NCBI GenBank assembly: GCA_026015035.1
Contig: JAOZHB010000012.1
Location: forward strand, 1 to 45,128
Direction of reading: 5' to 3'
DNA: 45,128 bases
Source: Candidatus Bathyarchaeota archaeon
GTDB taxonomy: Archaea > Thermoproteota > Bathyarchaeia > RBG-16-48-13 > GCA-020355125
Each line of letters starts with the position of its first letter. Position 1 is the first letter of the stretch. A program made the position numbers and the translations under genes. The notes below the pieces were generated by a model. That model was given only the letters and a program-made list of their open reading frames with translations. It was not told the DNA's origin and did no database searches. Positions 32,089 to 40,770 of this stretch are shown one piece after another.

Positions 32089-33492
32089 CTAAACGGTCTC
32101 GGACGCCGTTATTTTCTTCCTGTACTCGCTGTATGTCACTAATGCTGTGGCAGCCTTCGCAACTCTCGCCGGAGATGAATAGACTGGGATTCCCCCTCTC
32201 CTCAAGATCTTAACACCGTCCATTACGCTATTTCCCCCCATCCAAAAGGCTAGCATTGGTTTTCCGCTTTTCCTCCACTCTTCAACCACAGCTCTAGCAG
32301 GTCCATCCGAGGTTGTTAAGCCTTGAGAAACAAAAATTGGAATGATCAGATCGATTATCTCGAGCTTTGAAACCACGTCGAGTACTCGTTTGTAGCAGTC
32401 ATACTCAGCGCTTCCAGTTACGTCGATTGGGTTATACGTGGATGCTATGGGGAGGAGGAAGGACTTAAGCTCCTCCCTTGTTTGAGCCGGGAGCTGGGGG
32501 ACCTTTAAACCCAGTCTGTGGCACCAGTCGGTAGTTATCACACCCAACCCACCGGCATTGGATAACACGGCGACGTTCTTCCCTGCTGCTTGGGGTTGAC
32601 TTAGGACTTGGGCAGCGTCAAACAGCTCCTCTATATCGTCTACCACCACGGCTCCAGACTGCTTTAACGCTGCTTTCACGATCTCCGCTGATCCCGCGAT
32701 TGAGGCGGTGTGTGAGAGAGCTGCTCTTGCCCCTGGCTCAGTGATTCCTGCCTTCAAAACGACGATGGGTTTTCTTCTTGAGACCAGCTTCATGGTTTCG
32801 AAGAGCCTCCTACCATCCGTTACCCCCTCTACATACATGGCTATGATCCTCGTTTGCTGGTCTTCCATCAGGTACACAAGGGAGTCGGACTCGTCTACGT
32901 CACACTTATTCCCAAGATTTATGAACTTGGAGAAGCCGATCTCCTCCTTATAGGCCCAGTCCAGGGTTCCACAGCACATGGCTCCGCTCTGGGATACGAA
33001 GGCGATGGATCCCTTCAAAGCCTTGCTGAAGGTGAAGGAGAGGTCTAAGCCTATTTCGGTGTTTATGATGCCGAAGCAGTTTGGGCCGATCACTCGGATT
33101 CCCCCCGCCTCAGCTGCTCGTACAACCTGAGCCTGCAAGCTCGTTTTACCTACCTCTGCAAACCCCGCGGAGACGATCACGGCTCCTTTCACGCCTTTTC
33201 TAGCCGCCTCCTCCATGACGGTGGGCACGATGGGCGCTGGGACAACGATTTCAGCAAGATCGACCTCGCCAGGAACCTCTTCCAAGCTTGGATAGACTTT
33301 TCTCCCAAAAATTTGAGTCGTGTTCGGGTTAACAAGATATATCTTACCAAGGTAGTCGCTCTCTAGGGCGTTTCGTGTTACGGCGCCACCCACTTTTTCG
33401 ATCTTGCCAGAGGCTCCGACGATGGCTACGGAGCGGGGCTCCATAATTCTCTTCATCTGAAGAAGGATTTCGCTGTAACCCCTGTTTCTCAT
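32089..33492 (-). CDS. acdA: Acetyl/acyl-CoA synthetase (ADP-forming) alpha subunit
   Basis: CoA-binding and ligase half of the archaeal enzyme that converts acyl-CoA plus ADP and phosphate to acid plus ATP, a source of ATP in fermentation. CoA-binding Rossmann domain: SVAIVGASGKIEKVGGAVTRN, PNTTQIFGRKVYPSLEEVPG. Succinyl-CoA ligase-like domains: GPNCFGIINTE, SQSGAMCCGTLDW, GNKCDVDESD, and ALSHTASIAGS, whose His would carry the phosphate. The length of about 467 fits a separate alpha chain; the ATP-grasp beta chain is not in the window. ATG 33492 is preferred, with GGAG 6 bases upstream. It is divergent from the small Lrp-type gene. Confidence 0.88.
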   Translation of the reverse strand: MRNRGYSEILLQMKRIMEPRSVAIVGASGKIEKVGGAVTRNALESDYLGKIYLVNPNTTQIFGRKVYPSLEEVPGEVDLAEIVVPAPIVPTVMEEAARKGVKGAVIVSAGFAEVGKTSLQAQVVRAAEAGGIRVIGPNCFGIINTEIGLDLSFTFSKALKGSIAFVSQSGAMCCGTLDWAYKEEIGFSKFINLGNKCDVDESDSLVYLMEDQQTRIIAMYVEGVTDGRRLFETMKLVSRRKPIVVLKAGITEPGARAALSHTASIAGSAEIVKAALKQSGAVVVDDIEELFDAAQVLSQPQAAGKNVAVLSNAGGLGVITTDWCHRLGLKVPQLPAQTREELKSFLLPIASTYNPIDVTGSAEYDCYKRVLDVVSKLEIIDLIIPIFVSQGLTTSDGPARAVVEEWRKSGKPMLAFWMGGNSVMDGVKILRRGGIPVYSSPARVAKAATALVTYSEYRKKITASETV

Positions 33493-33576
33493 TTGCATCT
33501 CCAACCGCCGGGAAGCACATATACACTTATTTACCTTCACAATATCTTATCAGTACTATTATTTGAGGTGATTGAA

Positions 33577-33834
33577 TTGCTATTTCTCACGTTTGCGAAA
33601 GTCGAGGCGGCGAGGGAGAGGGAGGCATACCTCGCCGTGGCGAGGGGCGATGTGGCTAAGCTTCCAAATGTTAAAGGCGTCTACCTCATCTTTGGAGAAC
33701 AGGACATCGTTGTCATCCACGAAGCTCCAAGCCTTCGAGAAGCGGTTCAAACGGCTGTCAAGCTCAGGAACATCCCGGGCATAATTGACACCCAGACCCA
33801 GATCTGCATGGACATCGAAGAAGTCTTTGGGTAA
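33577..33834 (+). CDS. Stand-alone Lrp/AsnC ligand-binding (RAM) domain protein
   Basis: 85-residue protein equal to the C-terminal amino-acid-binding domain of Lrp/AsnC regulators without the DNA-binding half: FLTFAKVEAAREREAYLAVAR, LPNVKGVYLIFGEQDIVVIHEAPSLREAVQTAV and NIPGIIDTQTQICMDIEEVFG. TTG 33577 is preferred, with a GAGGTGA site just upstream. Stand-alone versions can bind amino acids and form oligomers with full regulators. It is divergent from the ACD alpha gene, whose start lies about 85 bases away. Confidence 0.8.
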   Translation: MLFLTFAKVEAAREREAYLAVARGDVAKLPNVKGVYLIFGEQDIVVIHEAPSLREAVQTAVKLRNIPGIIDTQTQICMDIEEVFG

Positions 33835-34026
33835 CCCATGCAGCCAGTACCGAAAGGTGTGCAAATCGAGTTTATGCCTTCATCTAGGACTGCTTCCCAA
33901 GCTAGCCAATAATATTTTACGCTAAAACTGTTGCTACATTTTCACGGTTGGGGCTTAAAGTATAGATTCATCTGTTAGTGGAAGTTTATGTTTGCTCTTT
34001 AAGGAGAGTCGCAGATAGGGTTAGCT

Positions 34027-34902
34027 TTATTTGAGATATATTGGGGTTCCTGTCCGCCGTATCCTCTTGAATTTTTCAATCAGCTTCGATGTTATTGATC
34101 CGACGTTTCCGTTGCCAATCTTTTTTCCGTCGACTTCAACGAGGGGCACGATTTCGGCGGCGGTGCCCGATAAGAAGGCTTCGTCGGCGTTATACACCTC
34201 GTGGACCGTGAAGTCTTTCTCTAAAACCTGTATCCTCTCTTCCCTAGCCAAGGTGATGACTGCGTCCCGTGTCACTCCAAGGAGTATGCCGGCTGTGGGT
34301 GGCGGAGTTATGACGACTTCATCTTTCACGATGAAGACGTTGTCGCCGGTGCCTTCAGCAACCGTTCCATTCTGGTTCAGCATGATTGCCTCGTCCACCT
34401 TTGCTTTAATTGCTTCGATGCGTGCGAGAATGTTATTCAGGTAGTTTAAGGATTTGATCATGGGGTTCAAAGCCGTCACGGCGTTTCTTCTTGTGGAAGC
34501 GACGACAGCCTTGACATTAACGCCTTCGAAGAGGGGTTTTAAGTGGTCTGCTATGATTATTATGGTCGGTTTAGGGCATGTAGCAGGGGTGAGGCCTAGG
34601 GTTCCAATCCCCCTCGTCACGACCACTCGAACGTAGGCGTCAGTTAACTTGTTTGTTCGAAGGGTTTCTAGGATTGCTTCTTTGAATTCCTCATAGCTCA
34701 GGGGTATCTGAAGGTCGATGGACTTCGCTGATTCGAAGAGACGGGTGAGGTGCTGGTCTAATCGAAAAACCGCGCCTTCATAAGATCGTATTCCTTCGAA
34801 CACTCCGTCGCCGTAGAGGAGACCGTGGTCGAAGACCGATATTTTGGCTTCGCTTTTTGGGACGTATTTTCCGTCAATGTATACCATGTATTCTTGCGAC
34901 AT
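34027..34902 (-). CDS. ilvE: Branched-chain amino acid aminotransferase
   Basis: PLP fold type IV transaminase that makes leucine, isoleucine and valine from their 2-oxo acids. Landmarks: VYIDGKYVPKSEAKISVFDHGLLYGDGVFEGIRSY (dimer interface and first Arg), VRVVVTRGIG, the PLP lysine in MIKSLNYLNNILARIEA, NQNGTVAEGTGDNVFIVKD, GILLGVTRDAVI and EAFLSGTAAEIVPLVEVDGKKIGNG. The length of 291 is normal. ATG 34902 follows GGGAGTGG. It is the last step of the pathway whose other genes lie at 36-45 kb and 6-7 kb. Confidence 0.93.
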   Translation of the reverse strand: MSQEYMVYIDGKYVPKSEAKISVFDHGLLYGDGVFEGIRSYEGAVFRLDQHLTRLFESAKSIDLQIPLSYEEFKEAILETLRTNKLTDAYVRVVVTRGIGTLGLTPATCPKPTIIIIADHLKPLFEGVNVKAVVASTRRNAVTALNPMIKSLNYLNNILARIEAIKAKVDEAIMLNQNGTVAEGTGDNVFIVKDEVVITPPPTAGILLGVTRDAVITLAREERIQVLEKDFTVHEVYNADEAFLSGTAAEIVPLVEVDGKKIGNGNVGSITSKLIEKFKRIRRTGTPIYLK

Positions 34903-35156
34903 GAGGCCACTCCCATTTTGGGGTTAGCTATTGACTTTTTTCTTTGTCTTTAAAAAAGGTTTGGGCGACGCCGTATAAACGTGTTTTTCGTGAAATCAAT
35001 TTACTGTCTCCACAACCTTGTAGATCTAACGGATGTTGTACCGAACTCAAGCCTACGGTTCCTGTAATTCAACGGCCTCCCTCACTCGGAAACAGTAATC
35101 TTAAAACACCGCAACGGAATAAGTCTTTTGAAGGCAGTCGAGGCTTCAAAGCGGGC

Positions 35157-35459
35157 ATGGATGTAAAGCTCATGAAGATCAACGTCAGATACTTTACCAC
35201 CCTGCATGAGTTAGCAGGAACACGAGACGACGGGCTGGAGTTGAGAGAGGGAAGCAGCCTCTCTGAGCTCATTGAGACCGTGTCCGTAAAATATGGGGTC
35301 ACAGCCTTTGCGTATCTCCATGTGACGGAAAGTGGAAAAATCGATCCTTCCATTAAGTTTCTAGTTAATGGTGTAGCGGCTCAGAATCTTCGTGGCTTGG
35401 AGACCGAATTAAAGGACGGGGACATCGTGGCCATAATTCCTCCCATTGGTGGCGGCTGA
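35157..35459 (+). CDS. MoaD/ThiS family ubiquitin-like protein (3 of 3)
   Basis: About 100-residue beta-grasp protein ending in PPIGGG. MKINVRYFTTLHELAGT, the helix SSLSELIETVSVKYG, LVNGVAAQNL and LKDGDIVAIIPPIGGG match the MoaD/ThiS/SAMP pattern well. Starts at ATG 35157 or ATG 35172; neither has a strong ribosome site. Its stop codon directly abuts that of nadA (convergent, no bases between). Like the other two, it lies far from any E1-like gene in this window. Confidence 0.8.
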   Translation: MDVKLMKINVRYFTTLHELAGTRDDGLELREGSSLSELIETVSVKYGVTAFAYLHVTESGKIDPSIKFLVNGVAAQNLRGLETELKDGDIVAIIPPIGGG

Positions 35460-36383
35460 TCAGGTTAAGGTCTCTCTGGTTTCCAGCATTACATCCACGG
35501 CGTTTCTGGCTAACGCCATGATTTGTGGAGGGACCGTCACCTCATACCGCATGTGTTTCAGTGAGAGATACACCTTTTCAAGGGTATGGAGCTTCATGTG
35601 GGCGCAGACGGCTTCCTCGTAGGCTGGAATGAACGTAACGTCGCCTCGACCCTTCTTCAACCGGTGGATGAGTCCCACCTCGGTGGCTATGATGAATTTG
35701 CGGGCCTTTGACACGAGTGCTTGCCTGTAGATCTTGGAGGTGCTGCCCACGAAGTCAGCTACCTCACATACCTCAGGGGGACATTCTGGATGGGCTAGCA
35801 CCTCTGCATCTGGATGCAGCTTCTTCAGTGCTAGAATAGCCTCTTGGTTGAAAAGAATGTGGACCGGGCAGAAGCCGAACTTGGGTATAGGTACCAAGGT
35901 TTTATCTGTGTGGTCTTTGGCGTACTGGGCGAGGTTCCAGTCCGGGCCAAACAAAACGGTTTCAGAGTCCATCCTGTTCACGATTTCAGCTGAGTTCGCG
36001 GATGTGCAGACTGCGTCGCAGTGAGCCTTAGCTTCTGCTAAAGTATTAATATAGAGAACAACTTTACTGTTAGGGTACTTCTCTCGATAGAGCTGCACCA
36101 GCTCAGCGGGCAGCATGGCGGCCATGGGGCATATGGCATTCCTATCGGGAATCAACACCGTCTTGTCATTGTTAAGGATGGCTGCTGTCTCCGCCATGAA
36201 GTCGACGCCACAGAAAAGGATCACTTTCGCGTCTGTTTGGGCGGCGCAAAGGGAGAGCTCAAGGCTGTCCCCCACGAAGTCAGCGATGTCCTGAACTTCA
36301 GGTCGCTGATAGTTGTGGGCCAGAATGACTGCCTTCCTCTTCACCTTCAATCGTTGAATGTCCTCGACGAGGTTTCCACTCAT
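35460..36383 (-). CDS. nadA: Quinolinate synthase
   Basis: [4Fe-4S] enzyme that condenses iminoaspartate with dihydroxyacetone phosphate to quinolinate for NAD. Landmarks: AVILAHNYQRPEVQDIADFVGDSLELS, the cluster cysteines in ILFCGVDFMAETA, DAVCTSANSAEIV and HPECPPEVCEVADF, plus FGPDWNLAQYAKDHT and FIIATEVGLIHRL. The length of 307 matches the archaeal form. ATG 36383 follows GGGAGG at about 10 bases. NadB and NadC are not in the window. It follows ilvD on the minus strand after a gap of about 200 bases. Confidence 0.95.
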   Translation of the reverse strand: MSGNLVEDIQRLKVKRKAVILAHNYQRPEVQDIADFVGDSLELSLCAAQTDAKVILFCGVDFMAETAAILNNDKTVLIPDRNAICPMAAMLPAELVQLYREKYPNSKVVLYINTLAEAKAHCDAVCTSANSAEIVNRMDSETVLFGPDWNLAQYAKDHTDKTLVPIPKFGFCPVHILFNQEAILALKKLHPDAEVLAHPECPPEVCEVADFVGSTSKIYRQALVSKARKFIIATEVGLIHRLKKGRGDVTFIPAYEEAVCAHMKLHTLEKVYLSLKHMRYEVTVPPQIMALARNAVDVMLETRETLT

Positions 36384-36581
36384 AGATTCTTGACCTCCCT
36401 AGCTGTCGACGCTATCACGAACCATCGTTTGATTCTCGAGCAAACATATCCACGCAGTCACTTTGAAGATTCTTTAAAGACTAATCTCAAGCTCAGTCAT
36501 ATGGAACTTAGATATTAACTTAATCTTTTCAACCCCACCGAACGCCTTCACGTCTCTCCTTTCCGTCAGAAAATACTTTTA

Positions 36582-38207
36582 CTAGCTAGAGATCATTTGT
36601 TGATAATTTCTGAGGACACCGGGGGGCAGTTGCTTTACTTTCGCTTTAAAACCTCTGCGTCTTCTAGTCAATTCTCTCTCGTCAACCAGTAGGTCAACCC
36701 GCTTTCTCTCCAAGTCGATCTGGATCGCATCTCCATCTTTAACTAACGCGATGGTTCCGCCTAAAGCGGCTTCGGGTTGAATGTGACCGATACATGGTCC
36801 TTTGGATGCCCCAGAGAATCTTCCGTCGGTGATGAGGGCCACGTCTTCATCCAAGCCCAAGCCGCTGACGGCTGACGTTGGATAGAGCATTTCACGCATA
36901 CCTGGCCCCCCGACTTTTCCCTCATATCGAATGACTAAGACGATGCCTTTCTCCACTTCCTCCCTCGAAAGGAAGTCGTTGACCTCTTCCTCGCTGTCGA
37001 AGACCCTCGCTTTACCCGTGAAGACGCGAGGAAAATTCGGAGACAGAGCAGCCTCCTTGATCACTGCTCCCTCCTCCGCTAAATTACCGTAGAGCACGGC
37101 CAATCCACCCGTTTGGGAGTAGGGCTTCTCTATCGGTCGAATCACGTCGCTATTGCTCGTTTGCTCGCCAACTAGTCTGTTGAAGAGCTTTCCGTCGACG
37201 GTTGTGGTGTCGTGCAGAAGGGCTTTTTTCTGGAGTTCACCCATAACGGCAGGGACCCCACCCGCCTGGTGGAAGTCTATCATGTAGAGTTCAGTGGCCG
37301 GGTTCAGCCGCACGAGGTTGGGGGTACTGGCATTTATCCCGTCTATCATCGAGAGATCAAACTCGAAGCCTAGTTCCTCGGCTAAAGCGGGAACATGGAG
37401 GAGGGTGTTCGTTGAGGCTCCGATGGCCATGTCCACTCTTAAAGCATTTTCAATGGCCTTCTCGGTAACCACGTCTTTGACCGTAACGCCTTCTCGAACG
37501 AGCTCGACAATTCTCTTTCCCGATTCGAAGGCGATCACCTCCTTCGCAGGATCGAGAGCGTGGATTGAGGCACACATTTTGAGGCTCAATCCTAAGGCCT
37601 CCGTCACACACGCCATGCTGTTGGCTGTGTAGAGGCCGGAGCAGCTCCCCGCGCCAGGGCACGCATTGGACATCAACTCCTCATAAACTTCTCTAGAGAA
37701 TCGTCCCCGCTCGTATTGGGATCGGGCTTCGAAGGCAGCCTTCACTCCCAGCCGCCTACTGCCATACTTTCCCGGCATCATAGGACCCCCAGTCACGAAG
37801 ATACTGGGGAGGTTTATGCGGGCGGAGGCATTAAGGTGGCCTGGTAGGTTCTTATCGCATGAGGCGATATAGACTGCCCCCTCAAAGATGCCGTGTCCTC
37901 GAATCATTTCTTCTATGGAGTCCGCAATAGTCTCTCTACTCGGGAGAGAGTACTTCATGCCCTCATGGCCCATAGCAATGCCGTCGCAGATGGCTATCGT
38001 ATGAAACTCAAGGGGAACCCCTCCTGCAGCGCGAATCCCCTCCTTCACTTTCAGTCCTAAGGTTTGGAGGTGAATGTGGCCTGGCGTTATCTCGTTAAAG
38101 GAGTTGACAACGGCTATGAAAGGCCGATCGATGTCCTTCTCGTCGATCCCATCAGCATAGAGTAAACATCGTGCTGCGGGTAGCTCTTTCACTTCAGTGG
38201 CTTTCAT
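36582..38207 (-). CDS. ilvD: Dihydroxy-acid dehydratase
   Basis: Fe-S enzyme that makes the 2-oxo acids of valine and isoleucine. Landmarks: RPFIAVVNSFNEITPGHIHL, CDGIAMGHEGMKYSLPSRE, SCDKNLPGHLNA, ACPGAGSCSGLYTANSMACV, GASTNTLLHVPALA, and DEDVALITDGRFSGASKGPCIGHIQPEA near the C-terminus. ATG 38207 is preferred, with GGAGAAGG 8 bases upstream. It overlaps the end of the upstream LeuA/CimA gene by 14 bases, so the two are translated together. The last codon and stop (AGC TAG) fall in a TAGC repeat. Confidence 0.96.
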   Translation of the reverse strand: MKATEVKELPAARCLLYADGIDEKDIDRPFIAVVNSFNEITPGHIHLQTLGLKVKEGIRAAGGVPLEFHTIAICDGIAMGHEGMKYSLPSRETIADSIEEMIRGHGIFEGAVYIASCDKNLPGHLNASARINLPSIFVTGGPMMPGKYGSRRLGVKAAFEARSQYERGRFSREVYEELMSNACPGAGSCSGLYTANSMACVTEALGLSLKMCASIHALDPAKEVIAFESGKRIVELVREGVTVKDVVTEKAIENALRVDMAIGASTNTLLHVPALAEELGFEFDLSMIDGINASTPNLVRLNPATELYMIDFHQAGGVPAVMGELQKKALLHDTTTVDGKLFNRLVGEQTSNSDVIRPIEKPYSQTGGLAVLYGNLAEEGAVIKEAALSPNFPRVFTGKARVFDSEEEVNDFLSREEVEKGIVLVIRYEGKVGGPGMREMLYPTSAVSGLGLDEDVALITDGRFSGASKGPCIGHIQPEAALGGTIALVKDGDAIQIDLERKRVDLLVDERELTRRRRGFKAKVKQLPPGVLRNYQQMISS

Positions 38208-39789
38208 TTTCAACCTTCTCCTTTCCCATTTTAATTGTAGATCTATTTTCGTTGGGGTTATTGTTATTATTGGTACGCGCCATTAAGACGTTCATGCCGT
38301 TTAACATGGCTTCAACGCTTGCCATCACTATGTCCCCGTGGACGCCCATGGAGGAAACTCTTTTATCGTCTTTCTTGATCCTGACGGAAACCTCGACTAC
38401 GGCGTCGGTTCCACCGGTTATAGCTTTTACCTGGTATTCGTCGAGTGTGATGTCCGTCGCTTTCCCGACAGCCTTATTGATTGCGTTTATAGCAGCGTCG
38501 ACGGGACCTATGCCCACCGCGGCTTCAGTCAACACGTTTCCTTCCAAGTTGATTCGTACGGCTGCCGTAGGCGTGATCTTGTTACCCGTCATCACCGTCA
38601 CCTCTTCCAGCGTGAGAGGTCGGACATGGGGCAACCCCATGACGACTTCAGCGATCGTGTACAAGTCGACGTCGGAGACCGTTTTCCCCTTATCGCCGAG
38701 GGCTTTCACTCTGTTGAAGACTTCTTGTAGCTGTTCCTTGGTGGGGTTTAATTCCATGGCTTTCATGAAGGCTTGTATGCCGTGGATCCCTGAGAGCTTT
38801 CCCGTCGTAAACCGTCTTGTCACTCCTACCTGTTCGGGTGTCATGGGTTCATAGGTGCTGGGAAAGGCTAGGATGGCGTGGGTGTGTATGCCGGCTTCGT
38901 GGGTGAAGGCGTTCTCGCCCACGACTGCCTTATTGGGTGGAACGGGAAATCTGGTCAGCTTCGAAACGAGGCGGGATGTACTGTAGAAGAGTTGGGTGTT
39001 GATTGGGAGCTGAACCTTGTGCAAGGACATCAGCGCCATGACAATCTCTTCCAGGGACGCGTTGCCCGCCCGCTCCCCCAACCCGTTAATGGTGGCATGA
39101 ACTTCCCTGGCTCCTCCAGAGAGGCCTGCAATAGAGTTGGCGACGGCCATGCCGAAGTCGTCGTGGCAGTGGACGCTGACAGGAACGTTGAATGCAGAGC
39201 TCAGTTCTGAGTAGAAGCGCTTCGCCCGCTCTGGCGTGAGAACTCCCACCGTATCGCAGGCGCATAGCCGGTCCGCTCCCGCATTCACTCCAGCCTCAAA
39301 GACACGCTTTAGGAAGGTCATATCGCTTCGGGTGGAGTCTTCAGCGGAGAACTCCACGATCAGACCGTGGTCTTTGGCGTATTGAACTGTGTCGACGGTC
39401 ATCGCCAACACCTCTTCGTCGGAGCTCTTGAGCTTGTATTTGATGTGCATGGGTGACGTGGGGACGACGAGGTGGATGCTCTGGGCTTCACTTTGTACGA
39501 CGGCGTCCACATCTCGCTTTAAGGCTCGGGCGAAACTGCATATTTCCGCGTTTAGTTTTTCCTTGACGATGAGACGAATGGCCTCAACTTCACCTTCGGA
39601 GGCAATGGCAGACCCGGCTTCTATGATGTGGACTCCCAACTCGTCTAATCGTTTAGCGATCAGAAGCTTCTCGTCAGGGGTCAGTGAAATACCCGGGGTC
39701 TGTTCACCATCGCGAAGCGTCGTGTCTAAGAACAGCGTTCGTTCGAGTTGATGGCTAGATAAAACGATACCCCATTTATAATTCCTCAA
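38194..39789 (-). CDS. leuA: 2-isopropylmalate synthase / (R)-citramalate synthase family protein
   Basis: Aldolase-type acyltransferase of the LeuA/CimA group. Catalytic barrel: LFLDTTLRDGEQTPGISLTPDEKL, HLVVPTSPMHIKYKL, FSAEDSTRSD, CDTVGVLTPERAK, SVHCHDDFGMAVANS and NGLGERAGNASLEE. The regulatory LeuA dimer domain lies at the C-terminus, and a short Asn-rich tail (NNNNNPNEN) follows it. From memory it is closer to archaeal citramalate synthase than to typical LeuA, so pyruvate rather than 2-oxoisovalerate may be the acceptor. Start: TTG 39789 with GGAG 7 bases upstream; it falls about 26 bases after a TATA box, so it may be leaderless. An ATG at 39775 has a better ribosome site but is out of frame (see findings). 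Confidence 0.88.
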   Translation of the reverse strand: MRNYKWGIVLSSHQLERTLFLDTTLRDGEQTPGISLTPDEKLLIAKRLDELGVHIIEAGSAIASEGEVEAIRLIVKEKLNAEICSFARALKRDVDAVVQSEAQSIHLVVPTSPMHIKYKLKSSDEEVLAMTVDTVQYAKDHGLIVEFSAEDSTRSDMTFLKRVFEAGVNAGADRLCACDTVGVLTPERAKRFYSELSSAFNVPVSVHCHDDFGMAVANSIAGLSGGAREVHATINGLGERAGNASLEEIVMALMSLHKVQLPINTQLFYSTSRLVSKLTRFPVPPNKAVVGENAFTHEAGIHTHAILAFPSTYEPMTPEQVGVTRRFTTGKLSGIHGIQAFMKAMELNPTKEQLQEVFNRVKALGDKGKTVSDVDLYTIAEVVMGLPHVRPLTLEEVTVMTGNKITPTAAVRINLEGNVLTEAAVGIGPVDAAINAINKAVGKATDITLDEYQVKAITGGTDAVVEVSVRIKKDDKRVSSMGVHGDIVMASVEAMLNGMNVLMARTNNNNNPNENRSTIKMGKEKVENESH

Positions 39790-40178
39790 CAGGAAGCTCC
39801 ATTTGCACTTCAAATATAAAAGATTTTTGGAATATGACTCTGCAATGCCTGTTTTTCTGAAGGGTTTTAAAGCAAAATCCTTGATTTCAACCTCAAGATA
39901 CGACCATTTACGACGCCCTTTCTCCGGTTGAACCTCGATTTCTCTCTCTACCTCAGTTCTCTGATAAAACCTCTGCGTCTCTTTCAACACAGGTTGCTTT
40001 AGTACATCTCTTTAAGGGTCGTAAAGGGATGGATCAGGAGTGGAAACCTCTGCGCTGCTTCGAAAGGATGTGGGCTTCCGCTTATTCAGAGTTAGGGAAA
40101 CGCTCCTTGTTGATTTTGTCACCCAGACCGGATTCCCGTTGTAGAGATTTCCTTGGATTTGCGAAGCACACATGCTTT
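39790..40178. other. Intergenic region upstream of the LeuA/CimA gene
   Basis: 389 bases. The LeuA/CimA frame stays open 67 more codons upstream, but the extra residues do not look like the family. The TATA-like element at 39811-39820 argues that transcription starts near 39789. No other gene was seen. Confidence 0.45.
39811..39820 (-). promoter_or_regulatory. TATA-like element of the LeuA/CimA-ilvD operon
   Basis: TTTATATTTG on the minus strand, centred about 26 bases before the TTG start codon at 39789. Confidence 0.5.
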
Positions 40179-40700
40179 TTACGCGATGGTCACTCTCGTC
40201 ACAGTCGGAATCTTCAAGAATTTTGGCAGTAATTCCCCGGGAACCGGCTTCTCGGTGATGAGCGTCAGCTTTGGATCGGGATAGATCTCAGCATCTTCAG
40301 CCAGTATTTGCCTTATACTGATGCCTTCTCCAGCGATGAGGGCGGATGCTTCTGCGATTATTCCAATATACTCGGGCTTCGCCCTTATCTCCACTACGCC
40401 GTAACCTAGGTATTGGGCTATGTCCCTCAAGAGGGGTCCCGCGGGCCTTAGATGCATGAATAGCCGTCGAAGTTCCTTTGTTTGGAGGATGGACTTCGCC
40501 GTTTCCTTGACGACGCGGCGGTCGACTCTCACGGCTGCCGCTATCTTCGTCGCTGGAATTTCGATTTCATCGCAGTATATCTTTCCCTCGTTATCTATGC
40601 GTAGGCCTATTTCAACCATGAGTCTTGCAACTTTCAGCTTCGATGGAGAGTCTTCAAAAAATGTGTTGATGTTCTTCCACAAGGCCTTCACTGAACACAT
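40179..40700 (-). CDS. Predicted amino-acid regulator with C-terminal ACT domain (COG2150-like)
   Basis: About 173-residue protein: an N-terminal helix-turn-helix-like half ([49 protein letters not shown]) and an ACT half ([59 protein letters not shown]). This matches the archaeal group of predicted amino-acid metabolism regulators. The frame is open far upstream, into trpB2 on the other strand, but that part is not similar. ATG 40700 or GTG 40691: the GTG lies about 25 bases after a TATA-like ATATTTAA and could be a leaderless start. It is divergent from trpB2, so it may regulate it. Confidence 0.7.
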   Translation of the reverse strand: MCSVKALWKNINTFFEDSPSKLKVARLMVEIGLRIDNEGKIYCDEIEIPATKIAAAVRVDRRVVKETAKSILQTKELRRLFMHLRPAGPLLRDIAQYLGYGVVEIRAKPEYIGIIAEASALIAGEGISIRQILAEDAEIYPDPKLTLITEKPVPGELLPKFLKIPTVTRVTIA

Positions 40701-40770
40701 ATGTACAATAACTCTTAAATATGTCTTTCCAAAGACAACTTTGAACAGAGTATTCTTGTGTGTGAAGAAA
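40701..40770. promoter_or_regulatory. Divergent promoter between ACT regulator and trpB2
   Basis: A TTAAATAT element (40715-40722) can serve as the TATA box in both directions: about 25 bases to the regulator GTG on the minus strand, about 53 bases to the trpB2 ATG on the plus strand. A GTACATATGTGTTC stretch overlaps the regulator start. Confidence 0.4.

Noticed and set aside
39790-39990. N-terminal extension of the LeuA/CimA frame, with a Leu-rich run that could look like a leader peptide
   Set aside because: The TATA box lies inside it, so it is probably not transcribed; ribosome-stalling attenuation of this kind is not established in archaea.
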